This document shows, in pieces, positions 48,229 through 56,975 of a stretch of 64,000 bases of DNA. The notes beneath the pieces were generated by a model, which searched no databases, was not told the DNA's origin, and saw nothing but the letters and a program-made list of their open reading frames with translations. The stretch is from CAZQMX01 sp964594965 (lineage in GTDB: Bacteria; Patescibacteriota; Minisyncoccia; Portnoybacterales; UBA2143). The DNA is taken from the NCBI GenBank assembly GCA_964594965.1, contig CAZQMX010000002.1, positions 1 through 64,000 on the forward strand. The letters run 5' to 3'. Both the position numbers and the translations under genes were made by a program. Each line of letters begins with the position of its first letter. Position 1 is the first letter of the stretch.

Positions 48229-49368
48229 CTAAGTGGTAAAATAGTAAACCTCGTAAACCGCGCCAAGGATGAAGAAGAGGATTAGGGAATAAATTAAAAG
48301 ACGGGGAAGATTAAGAGAATAGGCCGGTTTGATATCTCCTTTTTTCTTGGCTTGCAGATAAATCAGAATCATTAAAGTAATATCAATACCTAAAAATACT
48401 CCGCCGGCCAGGCTAATAATGGTAATGAAATTATTAAATCCGAGGAGGAAGAATATTAGGGGAACAAAGCAGGCCAATGCCCAGGAAAGATTCTTCTTTA
48501 TCCCAATATCATACCAGAGGATTTTTTTAAGAGTTAAGCCAATTGTTAAATACGAGGTAAAAACAGTTAAGAAGCCGAAGATAAGGGCCAGATTAACAAT
48601 ACCATCGCCCAATATATTTTTCAGGCCGGTAATGGCATCATTGGTTGTATTCTGACCGGTAATGCCGGTGATAATGACAATGAAGAAAAGATAAGTCAGG
48701 GCTGAAATCAAAATTGACCAAAAGATTACTTTTTTTAAATCTTTAGGATTATCTTTGAGCATTTCTCTGATTTCCGGAATCAAAGAACTACCAAAAAGAG
48801 AAAAAAGAATTGCTCCGTAGGGAAGGAATAGATAGGTTGGATTAAAATTAAATAGGTTTGGTGTTTCAATTAAAGAAAAACCTCTTTGGAAAATAAAGAG
48901 CAGGACAACAAAAAACAAAATTAAAAGAATTGATTCAACCCGGGCAATGCTTTTAATGCCGAAATAGATTAGGAGGGAACCGATTAAAAACAGAGCTAAA
49001 ACATAGAAAAGAAGGCTTTGGCCAAAAAAAGGATTAAAAAGAGAAAAAAGAAATCCTCCGCCAACAACCAGATAAGCCAGGAGGGCGCCGCCCAATCCCA
49101 AACTATTACTCAAGAAAGAAAGTCCCTTGGCCCATTTGCCCAAATATTTTTCAGCGTAACCGGGTAGACGATGAAGGCCTTTTGTCCTTAAAACAATTTC
49201 CCCATAAACAAAATTTGTTAAAACGGCAATTGCTCCGATAATGATGAAATAGAGGAGCATTGTCCAGATACCGACTTTTGAAGTAATGTAGGGCAAACTA
49301 AAAAGTCCGACACCAATAATGGTCCCGGTTAAAGTTGCTAAAGCTTTGAAGAAATTTTTGTCTCTCAT
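48229..49368 (-). CDS. Amino acid permease, aromatic amino acid transporter type
   Basis: 379 residues with about 11 membrane helices. The first helix contains TGTIIGVGLFSLPYI, the unwound substrate-binding helix of APC-fold transporters. GLHRLPGYAEKYLGKW and FGSSLIPEIREML fit the Trp/Tyr permease branch. Uptake of an amino acid by H+ symport is likely; the exact substrate is unclear. AAAGAGGT lies just before the ATG. Such uptake suits a host-dependent organism. Confidence 0.85.
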   Translation of the reverse strand: MRDKNFFKALATLTGTIIGVGLFSLPYITSKVGIWTMLLYFIIIGAIAVLTNFVYGEIVLRTKGLHRLPGYAEKYLGKWAKGLSFLSNSLGLGGALLAYLVVGGGFLFSLFNPFFGQSLLFYVLALFLIGSLLIYFGIKSIARVESILLILFFVVLLFIFQRGFSLIETPNLFNFNPTYLFLPYGAILFSLFGSSLIPEIREMLKDNPKDLKKVIFWSILISALTYLFFIVIITGITGQNTTNDAITGLKNILGDGIVNLALIFGFLTVFTSYLTIGLTLKKILWYDIGIKKNLSWALACFVPLIFFLLGFNNFITIISLAGGVFLGIDITLMILIYLQAKKKGDIKPAYSLNLPRLLIYSLILFFILGAVYEVYYFTT

Positions 49369-49532
49369 AAGACCTCTTTCAAGATAATTTTTCGTTACGA
49401 AGATTAAAGATTTTGAGCGAAAATTGTGAAAAGGGAGGAGCTTATACTAGTGTATAGGCGACGAGGTTTGAACAATTTGCAGCCAAAATATTTAATCTGG
49501 AGTAGAAAGGATTGTTTTGGAAGGGGTCTAAT

Positions 49533-49760
49533 CTAGTAGGCAGGGAGATATCCTCGATTACCCAGCCAGCTTATTAAATAGACAGAAATTATTCCCCAGA
49601 TAATAGAGAGGGCCAGGATAATCCCGCCCTGTTTTTTTAAATCCTCTTCTGTTAGAAAAGCAACAGCCAAAACTATCCCTGAAATAGGACTGATTAAAGT
49701 AATGGCAATTGCCAGCCAAAACCATTTCTTTTTTGAACTAAGAGTAATTTTTTCTTCCAT
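49533..49760 (-). CDS. Small membrane protein (75 aa)
   Basis: Two hydrophobic helices (about residues 13-34 and 48-66) joined by a short polar loop containing EEDLKKQGG. No family recognised. It starts at the last base of the HIT gene stop (TAATG-like overlap), so it is probably cotranscribed with hisS and the HIT gene. Confidence 0.6.
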   Translation of the reverse strand: MEEKITLSSKKKWFWLAIAITLISPISGIVLAVAFLTEEDLKKQGGIILALSIIWGIISVYLISWLGNRGYLPAY

Positions 49761-50098
49761 TAAAATTCCTTTATTAATCCTCCGCCTAATAAATGAAGGT
49801 GGAGATGAAAAACTGTCTGACCGCCTCCTTTTTCAACGCAGAAAATTAAGCGATAGCCCTTTTTATCAATATTCTGCTTTCTAGCTAAATCTCTGGCTAA
49901 AAAAATCATATCATTAATCAAGGGTTTATCTTCTTTTTCTAAATCATTGATTGACCTAATATGTTTTTTCGGGACAATTAAAAGATGAACTGGCGCTTTT
50001 GGATTAATATCCTTAAAGACGATTACCTGGTCGTTTTCAAAAACAATATCGGCTTTTTGCTTATGCTCAGCAATCTGGCAAAAAATACAATCCTTCAT
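49760..50098 (-). CDS. HIT-family nucleotide hydrolase
   Basis: 112 residues. CIFCQIAEHKQKADIVFEND begins the Hint-type HIT domain with a CxxC zinc pair, and the histidine triad is FHLHLHLLGGG near residue 103. Family members hydrolyse adenosine 5'-monophosphoramidate and related nucleotides. It overlaps the hisS stop by one base. Confidence 0.95.
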   Translation of the reverse strand: MKDCIFCQIAEHKQKADIVFENDQVIVFKDINPKAPVHLLIVPKKHIRSINDLEKEDKPLINDMIFLARDLARKQNIDKKGYRLIFCVEKGGGQTVFHLHLHLLGGGLIKEF

Positions 50099-51432
50099 TA
50101 CTTCTTAACTCTCTTTTTAATTTCTTTAACAACTTTTTCCAAAGGAACGGTTTCCTGGCTGCCGGAAGCCATATCCCGGATAATGATAGTTTCATCCAGG
50201 GCTTCTTTCTGCCCCAGAATCAGGGCAAAACGAGCATTCATCTTGTCGGCAATTTTCAACTGACTATTGATTGTATTTTTACTGAACGAACTTGATGTTT
50301 CTATGCCGGCCTGTCTTAGTTCTTCAAATAGTTTTAAGGATTTCTTCTTGCCTAATTCACCTAATTGAATCAGAAAAACCAGGGATGAATTCCTTAAAGG
50401 GACTTTAACATCCTTCTCCATCATCAGATTAACTATCCTGTCCAATCCCATAGCAAAACCAACTCCGGGCGTATCTTTGCCGCCGAGGAGTCTAACTAAT
50501 CCGTCATAGCGGCCGCCGCCGCCCAAAGCAGACTGCCTGCCCGCCGAATTGGCGGGTCGGCCATCCCCTTCTTCCGGCCAGATCTCAAAAACGGTTTTAG
50601 TGTAATAATCCAGTCCCCGGACCAGATTAGAATTGAGGATATAGGGAACTTCAACTTCATCAAGATATTCAAGAACATTCTTAAAATGGTTATGACATTC
50701 TGGACAAAGATTATCAATTGTCTGAGGAGCTTCTCCGGCTATCAAAACACATTTTTCATTCTTGCAATCCAACAATCTTAAAGGATTTTGTGAAAGTCGT
50801 TTCTGACAATTAGAACAAATTTCTTTTTTTCTCCTCCGGTAGAAATTAACCAGTTTCTTTCGGTAGGCCGGTCGGCATTGGCGACAGCCAATGCTATTAA
50901 TCTGGGTAATGACATTTTTAAGACCAACTCCTTTAATAACGGAGAAGAATAATTGGATTAATTGGGCATCCAGAACCGGATCTTTTTCACCAAAGATTTC
51001 AAAATTAGCCTGTTCATGCTGTCGGTAACGGCCTTTTTGAGATCTTTCATAGCGAAAAACCGGTCCGGTGCTATAGAGTTTAATTGGGTGTGGCAAAGAA
51101 GAAAGACCGTTTTGAAGATAGGCCCTGATAACGGCCGGGGTAAATTCCGGACGAAGGACTAATTTGTCTCCCCCTTTTGTTCTAAGGGTATACATTTCCT
51201 TTTGGACAATATCAGTTGTCGCGCCAGTTCCCCTAATAAACAGATCAACATCTTCTATTATTGGAGTATCAATTTGTTCAAAGCCATAAGTCTTGGCTGT
51301 CTTAGAGATTACTTGCCTGGCTTTTTCCCAATAGGCCTGTTCTTGAGGCAGAATATCTCTTGTCCCCTTTGGCGCTTGAAAGGTTCTTTTTCTTTTCGGA
51401 GTTGTTGTTTTTTTCTTGCTTTTTGTTGGCAT
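50098..51432 (-). CDS. hisS: Histidyl-tRNA synthetase
   Basis: 444 residues, class II. GTRDILPQEQAYW leads into motif 1. Motif 2 is PVFRYERSQKGRYRQHEQANFE, followed by GLDYYTKTVFEI and ALGGGGRYDGLVRLLGG. The C-terminal anticodon-binding domain is complete. A cysteine-rich insert (CRQC...CSNC...CPEC, about residues 185-255) could bind zinc. A small palindrome is translated in frame as PANSAGR, placed between GDGR and QSALGGGGRYD, next to the active site. lepB precedes it by 2 nt. Confidence 0.96.
   Translation of the reverse strand: MPTKSKKKTTTPKRKRTFQAPKGTRDILPQEQAYWEKARQVISKTAKTYGFEQIDTPIIEDVDLFIRGTGATTDIVQKEMYTLRTKGGDKLVLRPEFTPAVIRAYLQNGLSSLPHPIKLYSTGPVFRYERSQKGRYRQHEQANFEIFGEKDPVLDAQLIQLFFSVIKGVGLKNVITQINSIGCRQCRPAYRKKLVNFYRRRKKEICSNCQKRLSQNPLRLLDCKNEKCVLIAGEAPQTIDNLCPECHNHFKNVLEYLDEVEVPYILNSNLVRGLDYYTKTVFEIWPEEGDGRPANSAGRQSALGGGGRYDGLVRLLGGKDTPGVGFAMGLDRIVNLMMEKDVKVPLRNSSLVFLIQLGELGKKKSLKLFEELRQAGIETSSSFSKNTINSQLKIADKMNARFALILGQKEALDETIIIRDMASGSQETVPLEKVVKEIKKRVKK
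50528..50560. repeat. CCCGCC-GAATT-GGCGGG palindrome inside hisS
   Basis: Stem 50540-50545 with 50551-50556, flanked by CTGCCTG and TCGGCC. Removing 21 nt would restore the expected GDGRQSALGGGGRYD. Confidence 0.85.
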
Positions 51433-51434
51433 GA

Positions 51435-51953
51435 TTAAAAAACCTCTGCTTGATTAAAAGGCCAGGCTCTTATCCAGACCTGACCAACAATATTATCTTC
51501 TGGTAAAGCTCCCCATCGTCTTGAATCAGAACTAGCTTTCCGGTTATCGCCCAAAACAAAATATTCTTGATTGCCTAATTCTATCCTGGTCTCTCCTTGG
51601 GTGGTCATTTCTTCAGAAAGATAACCTGTTTCATCAAGTTGAAGATTATTAACAAAAACCCGACCACCTTTAATCTCTATTATCTCGCCGGGAAGACCGA
51701 CAATTCTTTTAATATAATACTGGGAAGGGTCAAGGGGATATTTAAAAACAACAACATCCCCGCGCTGGGGATTATCAAAGCGATAGCCAATTTCATTAAT
51801 AACCAGATATTGACCATTATCAAAATTGGGCTCCATTGAAGCCCCACGAACGAAAAACGGCTGAATTAAGTAATAGCGGACCGGGATAATGATAGCCAGG
51901 GAAATAACGACTATTTTAACTATTTCCCAGATAAAAGTCAGTAATTTTTTCAT
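51435..51953 (-). CDS. lepB: Signal peptidase I
   Basis: 172 residues with one N-terminal membrane anchor. The catalytic serine is in RGASMEPNF (about residue 37) and the lysine in YYIKRIVGLPGE. The LGDNRKASSDSRRWG box is present. It removes signal peptides from the secreted proteins of this window. The single anchor is typical of Gram-positive-type SPase I. It is the first gene of lepB-hisS-HIT. Confidence 0.95.
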   Translation of the reverse strand: MKKLLTFIWEIVKIVVISLAIIIPVRYYLIQPFFVRGASMEPNFDNGQYLVINEIGYRFDNPQRGDVVVFKYPLDPSQYYIKRIVGLPGEIIEIKGGRVFVNNLQLDETGYLSEEMTTQGETRIELGNQEYFVLGDNRKASSDSRRWGALPEDNIVGQVWIRAWPFNQAEVF

Positions 51954-51960
51954 TGCTTTT

Positions 51961-52026
51961 TTGTCATTCTGAGCGAAGCGAAGAATCTGTTTAACAGATC
52001 CTTCGGGCTTTGCCCTCAGGATGACA
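51961..52026. repeat. Palindromic element, intergenic copy of the valS repeat
   Basis: TGTCATTCTGAGCGAAGCG at the left and GCCCTCAGGATGACA at the right form an imperfect hairpin, with AATCTG/CAGAT inside. It belongs to the same family as 4375-4449 in valS and separates divergent lepB and the LCP gene. Confidence 0.9.
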
Positions 52027-52053
52027 ACTCTGTTGTCAATTCTAAACTATTTC

Positions 52054-52082
52054 TTGTTGAAAATCAACCACTCTGATATACT
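52054..52082 (+). promoter_or_regulatory. Promoter of the LCP gene, leaderless arrangement
   Basis: TTGTTG (52054-52059) and TATACT (52077-52082) are 17 nt apart. The ATG begins 7 nt after the -10 box. Confidence 0.7.
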
Positions 52083-52089
52083 TTGAAGA

Positions 52090-53085
52090 ATGACAGGAAA
52101 AAAGAAAAAAAGAATTGTTTCCTGGGTTGTATTCTTTACATTTTTCTTGTTTCTTTTTTTTCTCTATCAGATAATGCCTTCTTCTTCTTTTGAAGTCCAG
52201 TCGGGTCAGGAATTATCAGAAGAGAGAAAAATTGTTTTCAAATCCCTTCCTATAATTTCAAAAGAGGGGGATCTCAAAAAAAACATTTTAATTCTTGGTC
52301 GGCCAGGTCCGGGCTATTCCGGCAGTAACCTAACCGATACCATTATTCTGGCCCGTATTGACCAAAGCGATTCATCCAAAAAAGCAACTTTGATTTCTTT
52401 ACCAAGGGATTTACTTGTTAAAGTTCCTGAAAAAGGAAATCTGACTAAAATCAATTCTCTCTACACTCTTTCCGGCATAGAGGGCCTAAAAGAGAAAATT
52501 AAAGAAATTACTGGTCTTTCAGTTAATAATCATCTCATTATTGACCTGGTTGTTTTCAAGGAAATCATTGATTTAATTGATGGTCTTAATGTCTATGTTG
52601 CTCAGGATATCCATGACCCGTATTTTCCCGGGCCAAATCACACTTACCAGACATTTAACTTAGCCGCCGGCTGGCGCTATCTTGATGGAGAGAATGCCTT
52701 GAAATATGCCCGGACCCGCTATACTTCGCCTAACGGCGACTTTGACCGAATGGCTCGTCAGCAACAGATTATCCAGCTTCTAAAACAAAAAGTTCTGGCC
52801 CTTAATCCCTTATGGGACTTTCCAACCTATTTGAAAATATTTAATTCCCTTAATGAACGAATTGAAACTGACCTCTCTATTTTAGAAATGCGTCTTTTTT
52901 ATCAGATTGCCAAAGAGATTGGGGCTGATAGAATAAGGAGTGTTGTTGTCGATAAAAAGGAAACCGGACTTTTGACCGGCGGCGGAGTCATGTTTGGAGA
53001 GCAAATGGCCTCGGTTGTCTATCCTGTTATTGGACAAGGGAATTACCGGGAAATACAAGGATATATTAAGGAAAGTATTAAATGA
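52090..53085 (+). CDS. LytR-CpsA-Psr family protein
   Basis: 331 residues: basic start, one membrane anchor (about residues 8-28), then an extracytoplasmic LCP domain. Key blocks are DTIILARID, ATLISLPRDLLV, the YLDGENALKYARTRY motif with the catalytic arginines, and GDFDRMARQQQII. LCP enzymes attach phosphate-linked polymers to peptidoglycan. Overlaps pth by 4 nt. Confidence 0.93.
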   Translation: MTGKKKKRIVSWVVFFTFFLFLFFLYQIMPSSSFEVQSGQELSEERKIVFKSLPIISKEGDLKKNILILGRPGPGYSGSNLTDTIILARIDQSDSSKKATLISLPRDLLVKVPEKGNLTKINSLYTLSGIEGLKEKIKEITGLSVNNHLIIDLVVFKEIIDLIDGLNVYVAQDIHDPYFPGPNHTYQTFNLAAGWRYLDGENALKYARTRYTSPNGDFDRMARQQQIIQLLKQKVLALNPLWDFPTYLKIFNSLNERIETDLSILEMRLFYQIAKEIGADRIRSVVVDKKETGLLTGGGVMFGEQMASVVYPVIGQGNYREIQGYIKESIK

Positions 53086-53651
53086 TGAAATTAATTGTTG
53101 GCTTGGGCAATCCTGGAGAGAAATATGAAAAGACCCGTCATAATTTGGGTTGGCGGGTAATTGATTTTTTAGTTGAAGAAATGGGAATTAATCAATTAAA
53201 GGAAGATAAAAAATTTAAATCCCTGATTGGTAAAAAGAATAATATCATTTTGTCCAAACCACTGACCTTTATGAATAACTCTGGTCAAAGCGTTAAGGCC
53301 GTTGCTGACTATTTTAAAATTCTTAATCAGGATATTTTAATTATCCATGATGATATTGATTTGGATTTAGGCGAGACAAGGATACAGGAAGGCAGAGGCG
53401 CTGCCGGACATAAGGGAGTTGAATCAATTATTGAACACTTAGGAACAAAAGATTTTAAGAGAATTAGAATTGGCGTTAAACCGGCAGAAGAGAATATTGA
53501 TACCCCGAAAGGGAATAAATTCCCAACGGGGCAGGCAGAAAAGTTTGTTCTAGAAAACTTTACTAACCAGGAAGAAAAGATTATTGGAGAAATAATTAAA
53601 AAGGCCGCCCAAATAATTAGGACGACTTTTAAACTACCTAGTCTTCACTAG
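53082..53651 (+). CDS. pth: Peptidyl-tRNA hydrolase
   Basis: 189 residues. KLIVGLGNPGEKYEKTRHNLGW contains the catalytic His (H21, the ..TRHN.. residue). KPLTFMNNSGQSV, HDDIDLDLGETRI and GAAGHKGVESIIEHLGT follow. It frees tRNA from peptidyl-tRNA that drops off ribosomes. A palindrome is translated in frame as PKGNKFPTG (about residues 142-150), in the lid loop region near FVLENFT. The start may be the first or second of two adjacent ATGs. Confidence 0.95.
   Translation: MMKLIVGLGNPGEKYEKTRHNLGWRVIDFLVEEMGINQLKEDKKFKSLIGKKNNIILSKPLTFMNNSGQSVKAVADYFKILNQDILIIHDDIDLDLGETRIQEGRGAAGHKGVESIIEHLGTKDFKRIRIGVKPAEENIDTPKGNKFPTGQAEKFVLENFTNQEEKIIGEIIKKAAQIIRTTFKLPSLH
53503..53531. repeat. CCCCG...GGGAATAAATTCCC...CGGGG palindrome inside pth
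   Basis: Stems CCCCG/CGGGG (53503-53507 with 53527-53531) and GGGAAT/ATTCCC (53511-53516 with 53519-53524). Same design as the copy in the RluA gene at 22235. Confidence 0.9.
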
Positions 53652-53760
53652 CCTACCCAGGAGCGTTAGAAACAAGTTCGCAAAAGCGAGTCATCTCTAA
53701 TCTTTCAGCCGCTTGAACTAGGAGGGATTGTTCAAGTAATGGCTACTCCGCGGGCAGGCT
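53650..53760 (+). ncRNA. Unidentified structured RNA with a three-way junction
   Basis: P1 pairs 53650-53658 with 53752-53760 (one mismatch) and continues 53660-53663 with 53746-53749. Arm A is TTAGA/TCTAA (53666-53670 with 53696-53700) with an inner TCGC-AAAA-GCGA hairpin. Arm B is AGCC/GGCT plus CTTGAAC/GTTCAAG (53712-53718 with 53730-53736) around the loop TAGGAGGGATT. It sits between pth and dprA on an otherwise empty 150-nt stretch. I cannot match it to a known riboswitch class. Confidence 0.5.
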
Positions 53761-53801
53761 GGTAGAGACTAGTTTGCCTATAAGAGGTCATACTATAAAA
53801 A

Positions 53802-54686
53802 ATGGAAGGAATTGTCAATAAAAAATATTTTAATGCCTTTAATTGTATTGATGGAATCGGTCCAATTGCTTTTAAGAAATTATTAGTTCATTTTAAATCT
53901 TTGAAAGATGCCTGGTCTGCTGATCTAATTGAATTCAGCCGAGCAGGCCTAAGCAGGTCAGTTATTGAACAAATTAAAAAACAGAGGCCAAAGATTAACC
54001 CTGATTTGGAAATGGAAAAACTTTCAAGAGAAAATATTGACCTAATTACAGTTTTTGATAAAAATTATCCTCAATTGCTTAAAGAAATCTATGCTCCGCC
54101 GGCAATGCTATACATTCGCGGCCAATTCAAACCAAAAGATAAATTCAGTTTAGGTATTGTCGGACCAAGAAAACTTTCTCCCTACGGAAAACAAATTACT
54201 CCCTTAATTACAGCTGAATTATCTCAATCAGGATTAACTATTGTCAGTGGTTTAGCCAAAGGAATTGACACCTTGGCTCATCAGGCAACAATAAAATCCA
54301 AAGGAAGAACAATTGCTGTTTTGGGCTCTGGTCTGGATAAAAGGAGCATCTATCCTTATCAGAACAAGCATCTGGCTGAAGAGGTCAGCCAGAACGGCGC
54401 TCTTATCAGTGAGTACCCGATTGGTACCCGTCCTCTGGCTCAGAACTTTCCCCAGCGCAACAGAATTATTTCCGGCCTGAGCTTAGGAATTCTGGTTATT
54501 GAAGCTGGAGAAAAAAGCGGGTCTTTAATTACTGCCCGAGATGCTTTAGAACAAAATCGAGAGGTCTTTGCCATCCCTGGTTCGATTTTAAGCCAAAACT
54601 CGACAGGAAGTAATAATTTGATTAAAATGGGAGCAAAGCTGGTAAGCCAGGCTAATGATATTTTGGAAGAACTGAATTTGAGATAA
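53802..54686 (+). CDS. dprA: DNA processing protein DprA
   Basis: 294 residues. An N-terminal SAM-like/HhH region (residues 1-60) precedes the Rossmann-like DprA domain, with LGIVGPRKLSPYGKQI, TIVSGLAKGIDTLAHQ, AVLGSGLDKRSIYPYQN and EAGEKSGSLITARDALEQ. DprA loads RecA onto incoming single-stranded DNA during transformation. The C-terminal winged-helix domain of some homologues is absent. With the split comEC it indicates natural DNA uptake. Confidence 0.95.
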   Translation: MEGIVNKKYFNAFNCIDGIGPIAFKKLLVHFKSLKDAWSADLIEFSRAGLSRSVIEQIKKQRPKINPDLEMEKLSRENIDLITVFDKNYPQLLKEIYAPPAMLYIRGQFKPKDKFSLGIVGPRKLSPYGKQITPLITAELSQSGLTIVSGLAKGIDTLAHQATIKSKGRTIAVLGSGLDKRSIYPYQNKHLAEEVSQNGALISEYPIGTRPLAQNFPQRNRIISGLSLGILVIEAGEKSGSLITARDALEQNREVFAIPGSILSQNSTGSNNLIKMGAKLVSQANDILEELNLR

Positions 54687-54689
54687 TTA

Positions 54690-54818
54690 TCAACTCTCAA
54701 TAACCAATAACCAATCAACGATCAAGTATCAATGATCAATTCTTGAATTAATTAATTTAATTGAAAATTAAGAAATTGATAATTGTTTGATAATTGAAAA
54801 TTGATAATTGAAAATTAG
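54690..54818. repeat. AT-rich dispersed repeat, copy 3 (inverted)
   Basis: The reverse complement of the 16.9- and 45.3-kb copies: AACTCTCAATAACCAATAACC first, then TTGAAAATTGATAATTG heptamers. It fills the dprA-topA gap. Confidence 0.85.
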
Positions 54819-54821
54819 CTT

Positions 54822-56891
54822 ATGCGTTTAGTCATAGTTGAATCCCCAACTAAATCAAAAACAATCTCTCGGTATCTAGGTAAAGACTATCGGGTGCTTT
54901 CTTCCTATGGGCATATTCGTGACTTGCCAATAAAAGGACTTGGCATTGATGTTAAAAAAGATTTTAAGCCGGAATATGTTGTTCCGGAAAAAGCTGAAAA
55001 AGTAGCCAAGGAACTTAAGGCTGCCGCTAAGAAAGCAAAGTTGGTTATTCTTGCTACGGACGGAGACAGAGAAGGAGAAGCCATTGCCTGGCATATTCTT
55101 CATATTCTAAAATTATCTGATTCTTCTTATCAACGAATTGTCTTTCACGAAATAACCAAGAAAGCAATTGAAAAAGCACTTAAAAATCCTCATAAAATTA
55201 ATCTGAAACTTGTTAACGCCCAGCAGGCTCGACGAATTCTGGACAGGTTAGTTGGATACAAGCTTTCGCCTTTCCTTTGGAAAAAGGTTGTCCGGGGACT
55301 CTCAGCCGGCCGGGTTCAATCAGTCACCGTCCGACTAATTGTTGACCGGGAAAGAGAAATCAAGGCCTTTAAACCGGATGAGTACTGGTCTATTGAGGCC
55401 AAGTTAAAAAAACGGGAAGAAAAGGAAGAATTCATTGCTCATTTAATAAGGGAGAATAAGAAATCAATTTCTAAACTGGGAATAAAGAATAAGAAAGAAG
55501 CTGATGGGATATTAAAGAATTTAAAAGATGCCCAATACCAGGTTTCCAGGATTGAAAGCAAAGAAGCTCAAAGGCATCCTGGTCCTCCTTTTACAACCAG
55601 CACCCTTCAACAGGAAGCCGCCCGTAAACTAGGATTTTCATCCCAGCAAACAATGCGGATCGCCCAGCAACTTTATGAAGGAGTAGGGCTAAGCAAAGGG
55701 TCAACTGGATTAATTACTTATCATCGAACTGATTCTCTCAATATTTCCGGCGAAGCATTAAGAAAAGCCCAAGAATTTATTCAGGAAAAATTCGGCTCTA
55801 AATATTCTCTAACTGCCCCGAGGGTCTTTAAAACTAAATCTAAAGGCGCTCAGGAGGCCCACGAGGCCATCCGACCAACCAGGCCGGGCCGGGAACCGGG
55901 AAAGATCAAACAACGCCTGGATAAAAGACAACTTAGACTTTATGACCTAATCTGGAAAAGATTTATTGCCTCTCAAATGACACCTGCTATTTTGGATTCA
56001 ACTTCAGTTGATATTCAGGCCAAGGGAGCATCGAATAAATCATATACTTTCCGAGCAACCGGTTCTGTCATTAAATTCGACGGATTTTTGAAGGTTTATC
56101 CAGGGAAAATGAAAGAAAACATTCTGCCAAAATTAACCAAGGAAGAAATTATGAAATTAATCAAACTATTCTCCGAACAGCACTTTACCAAACCCCCGGC
56201 CCGATATACGGAAGCTTCCTTGATTAAAATTCTGGAAGAATACGGCATTGGCCGTCCTTCAACCTATGCTCCAACTATTAATACTATCCAAAAACGCGGC
56301 TATACAGAAAAAGATGAACAAAAAAGATTTGTTCCAACAGAAATTGGTTTAATTGTCACAGACATTCTTAAAGAAAATTTCTCTCAAATTGTTGATGTTA
56401 AATTTACCGCTAAGATAGAAGAAGACCTTGATGAAATTGCTCGAGGAAAACAGGACTGGGTCAAAACCCTGAAAGAATTCTACGAGCCTTTCATTAAAAA
56501 TCTGGAGAAGAAATATGATGAAGTCAAAAAGATAAAATTTGAGGAAAAGACCGATAAAAAATGTCCCAAATGCAGTAAGCCAATGGTAATTAAAATGGGA
56601 CGATTTGGAAAGTTCTATTCTTGTTCTACCTTCCCGAAATGCAAGCATGCTGAACCAATTATTAATTCAACTGGTGTTAAATGTCCCGAATGCCAAAAAG
56701 GTGAAATTGTTGAAAGGAAAACAAGAAAAGGAAAAACCTTTTATTCCTGTTCCAAATACCCTAAATGTAAATATGCTCTTTGGGACAAGCCGATTGATGA
56801 AAAATGCCCGAAATGTAAATCACTTCTGGTAGAAAAGGGTAAAAAGATTAAATGCAGTAATAAGGAATGCGGATATGTAAAGGAAATGTAA
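54822..56891 (+). CDS. topA: DNA topoisomerase I
   Basis: 689 residues, type IA. The TOPRIM domain has RLVIVESPTKSKTI and ATDGDREGEAIAWHI. The catalytic tyrosine is in GLITYHRTDS (usually YMRTDS; here His follows Tyr), then AHEAIRPT. The C-terminus has three zinc-ribbon units (CPKCSKPMVIK, CPECQKGEIVE, CPKCKSLLVEK). It relaxes negative supercoils made by gyrase. A terminator follows. Confidence 0.97.
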   Translation: MRLVIVESPTKSKTISRYLGKDYRVLSSYGHIRDLPIKGLGIDVKKDFKPEYVVPEKAEKVAKELKAAAKKAKLVILATDGDREGEAIAWHILHILKLSDSSYQRIVFHEITKKAIEKALKNPHKINLKLVNAQQARRILDRLVGYKLSPFLWKKVVRGLSAGRVQSVTVRLIVDREREIKAFKPDEYWSIEAKLKKREEKEEFIAHLIRENKKSISKLGIKNKKEADGILKNLKDAQYQVSRIESKEAQRHPGPPFTTSTLQQEAARKLGFSSQQTMRIAQQLYEGVGLSKGSTGLITYHRTDSLNISGEALRKAQEFIQEKFGSKYSLTAPRVFKTKSKGAQEAHEAIRPTRPGREPGKIKQRLDKRQLRLYDLIWKRFIASQMTPAILDSTSVDIQAKGASNKSYTFRATGSVIKFDGFLKVYPGKMKENILPKLTKEEIMKLIKLFSEQHFTKPPARYTEASLIKILEEYGIGRPSTYAPTINTIQKRGYTEKDEQKRFVPTEIGLIVTDILKENFSQIVDVKFTAKIEEDLDEIARGKQDWVKTLKEFYEPFIKNLEKKYDEVKKIKFEEKTDKKCPKCSKPMVIKMGRFGKFYSCSTFPKCKHAEPIINSTGVKCPECQKGEIVERKTRKGKTFYSCSKYPKCKYALWDKPIDEKCPKCKSLLVEKGKKIKCSNKECGYVKEM

Positions 56892-56920
56892 AAGCCGCCT
56901 CCAGCAGGGACGGCTTTTTT
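56890..56920 (+). terminator. Terminator after topA
   Basis: AAAAGCCG (56890-56897) pairs with CGGCTTTT (56911-56918), with a T-run. Confidence 0.85.
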
Positions 56921-56936
56921 AGTAAAAAAACGACTC

Positions 56937-56965
56937 TTGTCAAATGAGAAATCTTATTGTATAAT
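56937..56965 (+). promoter_or_regulatory. Promoter of rel, near-leaderless arrangement
   Basis: TTGTCA (56937-56942) and a perfect TATAAT (56960-56965) are 17 nt apart. The ATG lies 10 nt after the -10 box. Confidence 0.85.
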
Positions 56966-56975
56966 CAGAATTACT

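Noticed and set aside
53650..53760. Assignment of the pth-dprA spacer to a known riboswitch
   Set aside because: I compared it by eye with cobalamin, TPP, SAM, glycine, c-di-GMP, guanidine and hammerhead cores and found no conserved core.
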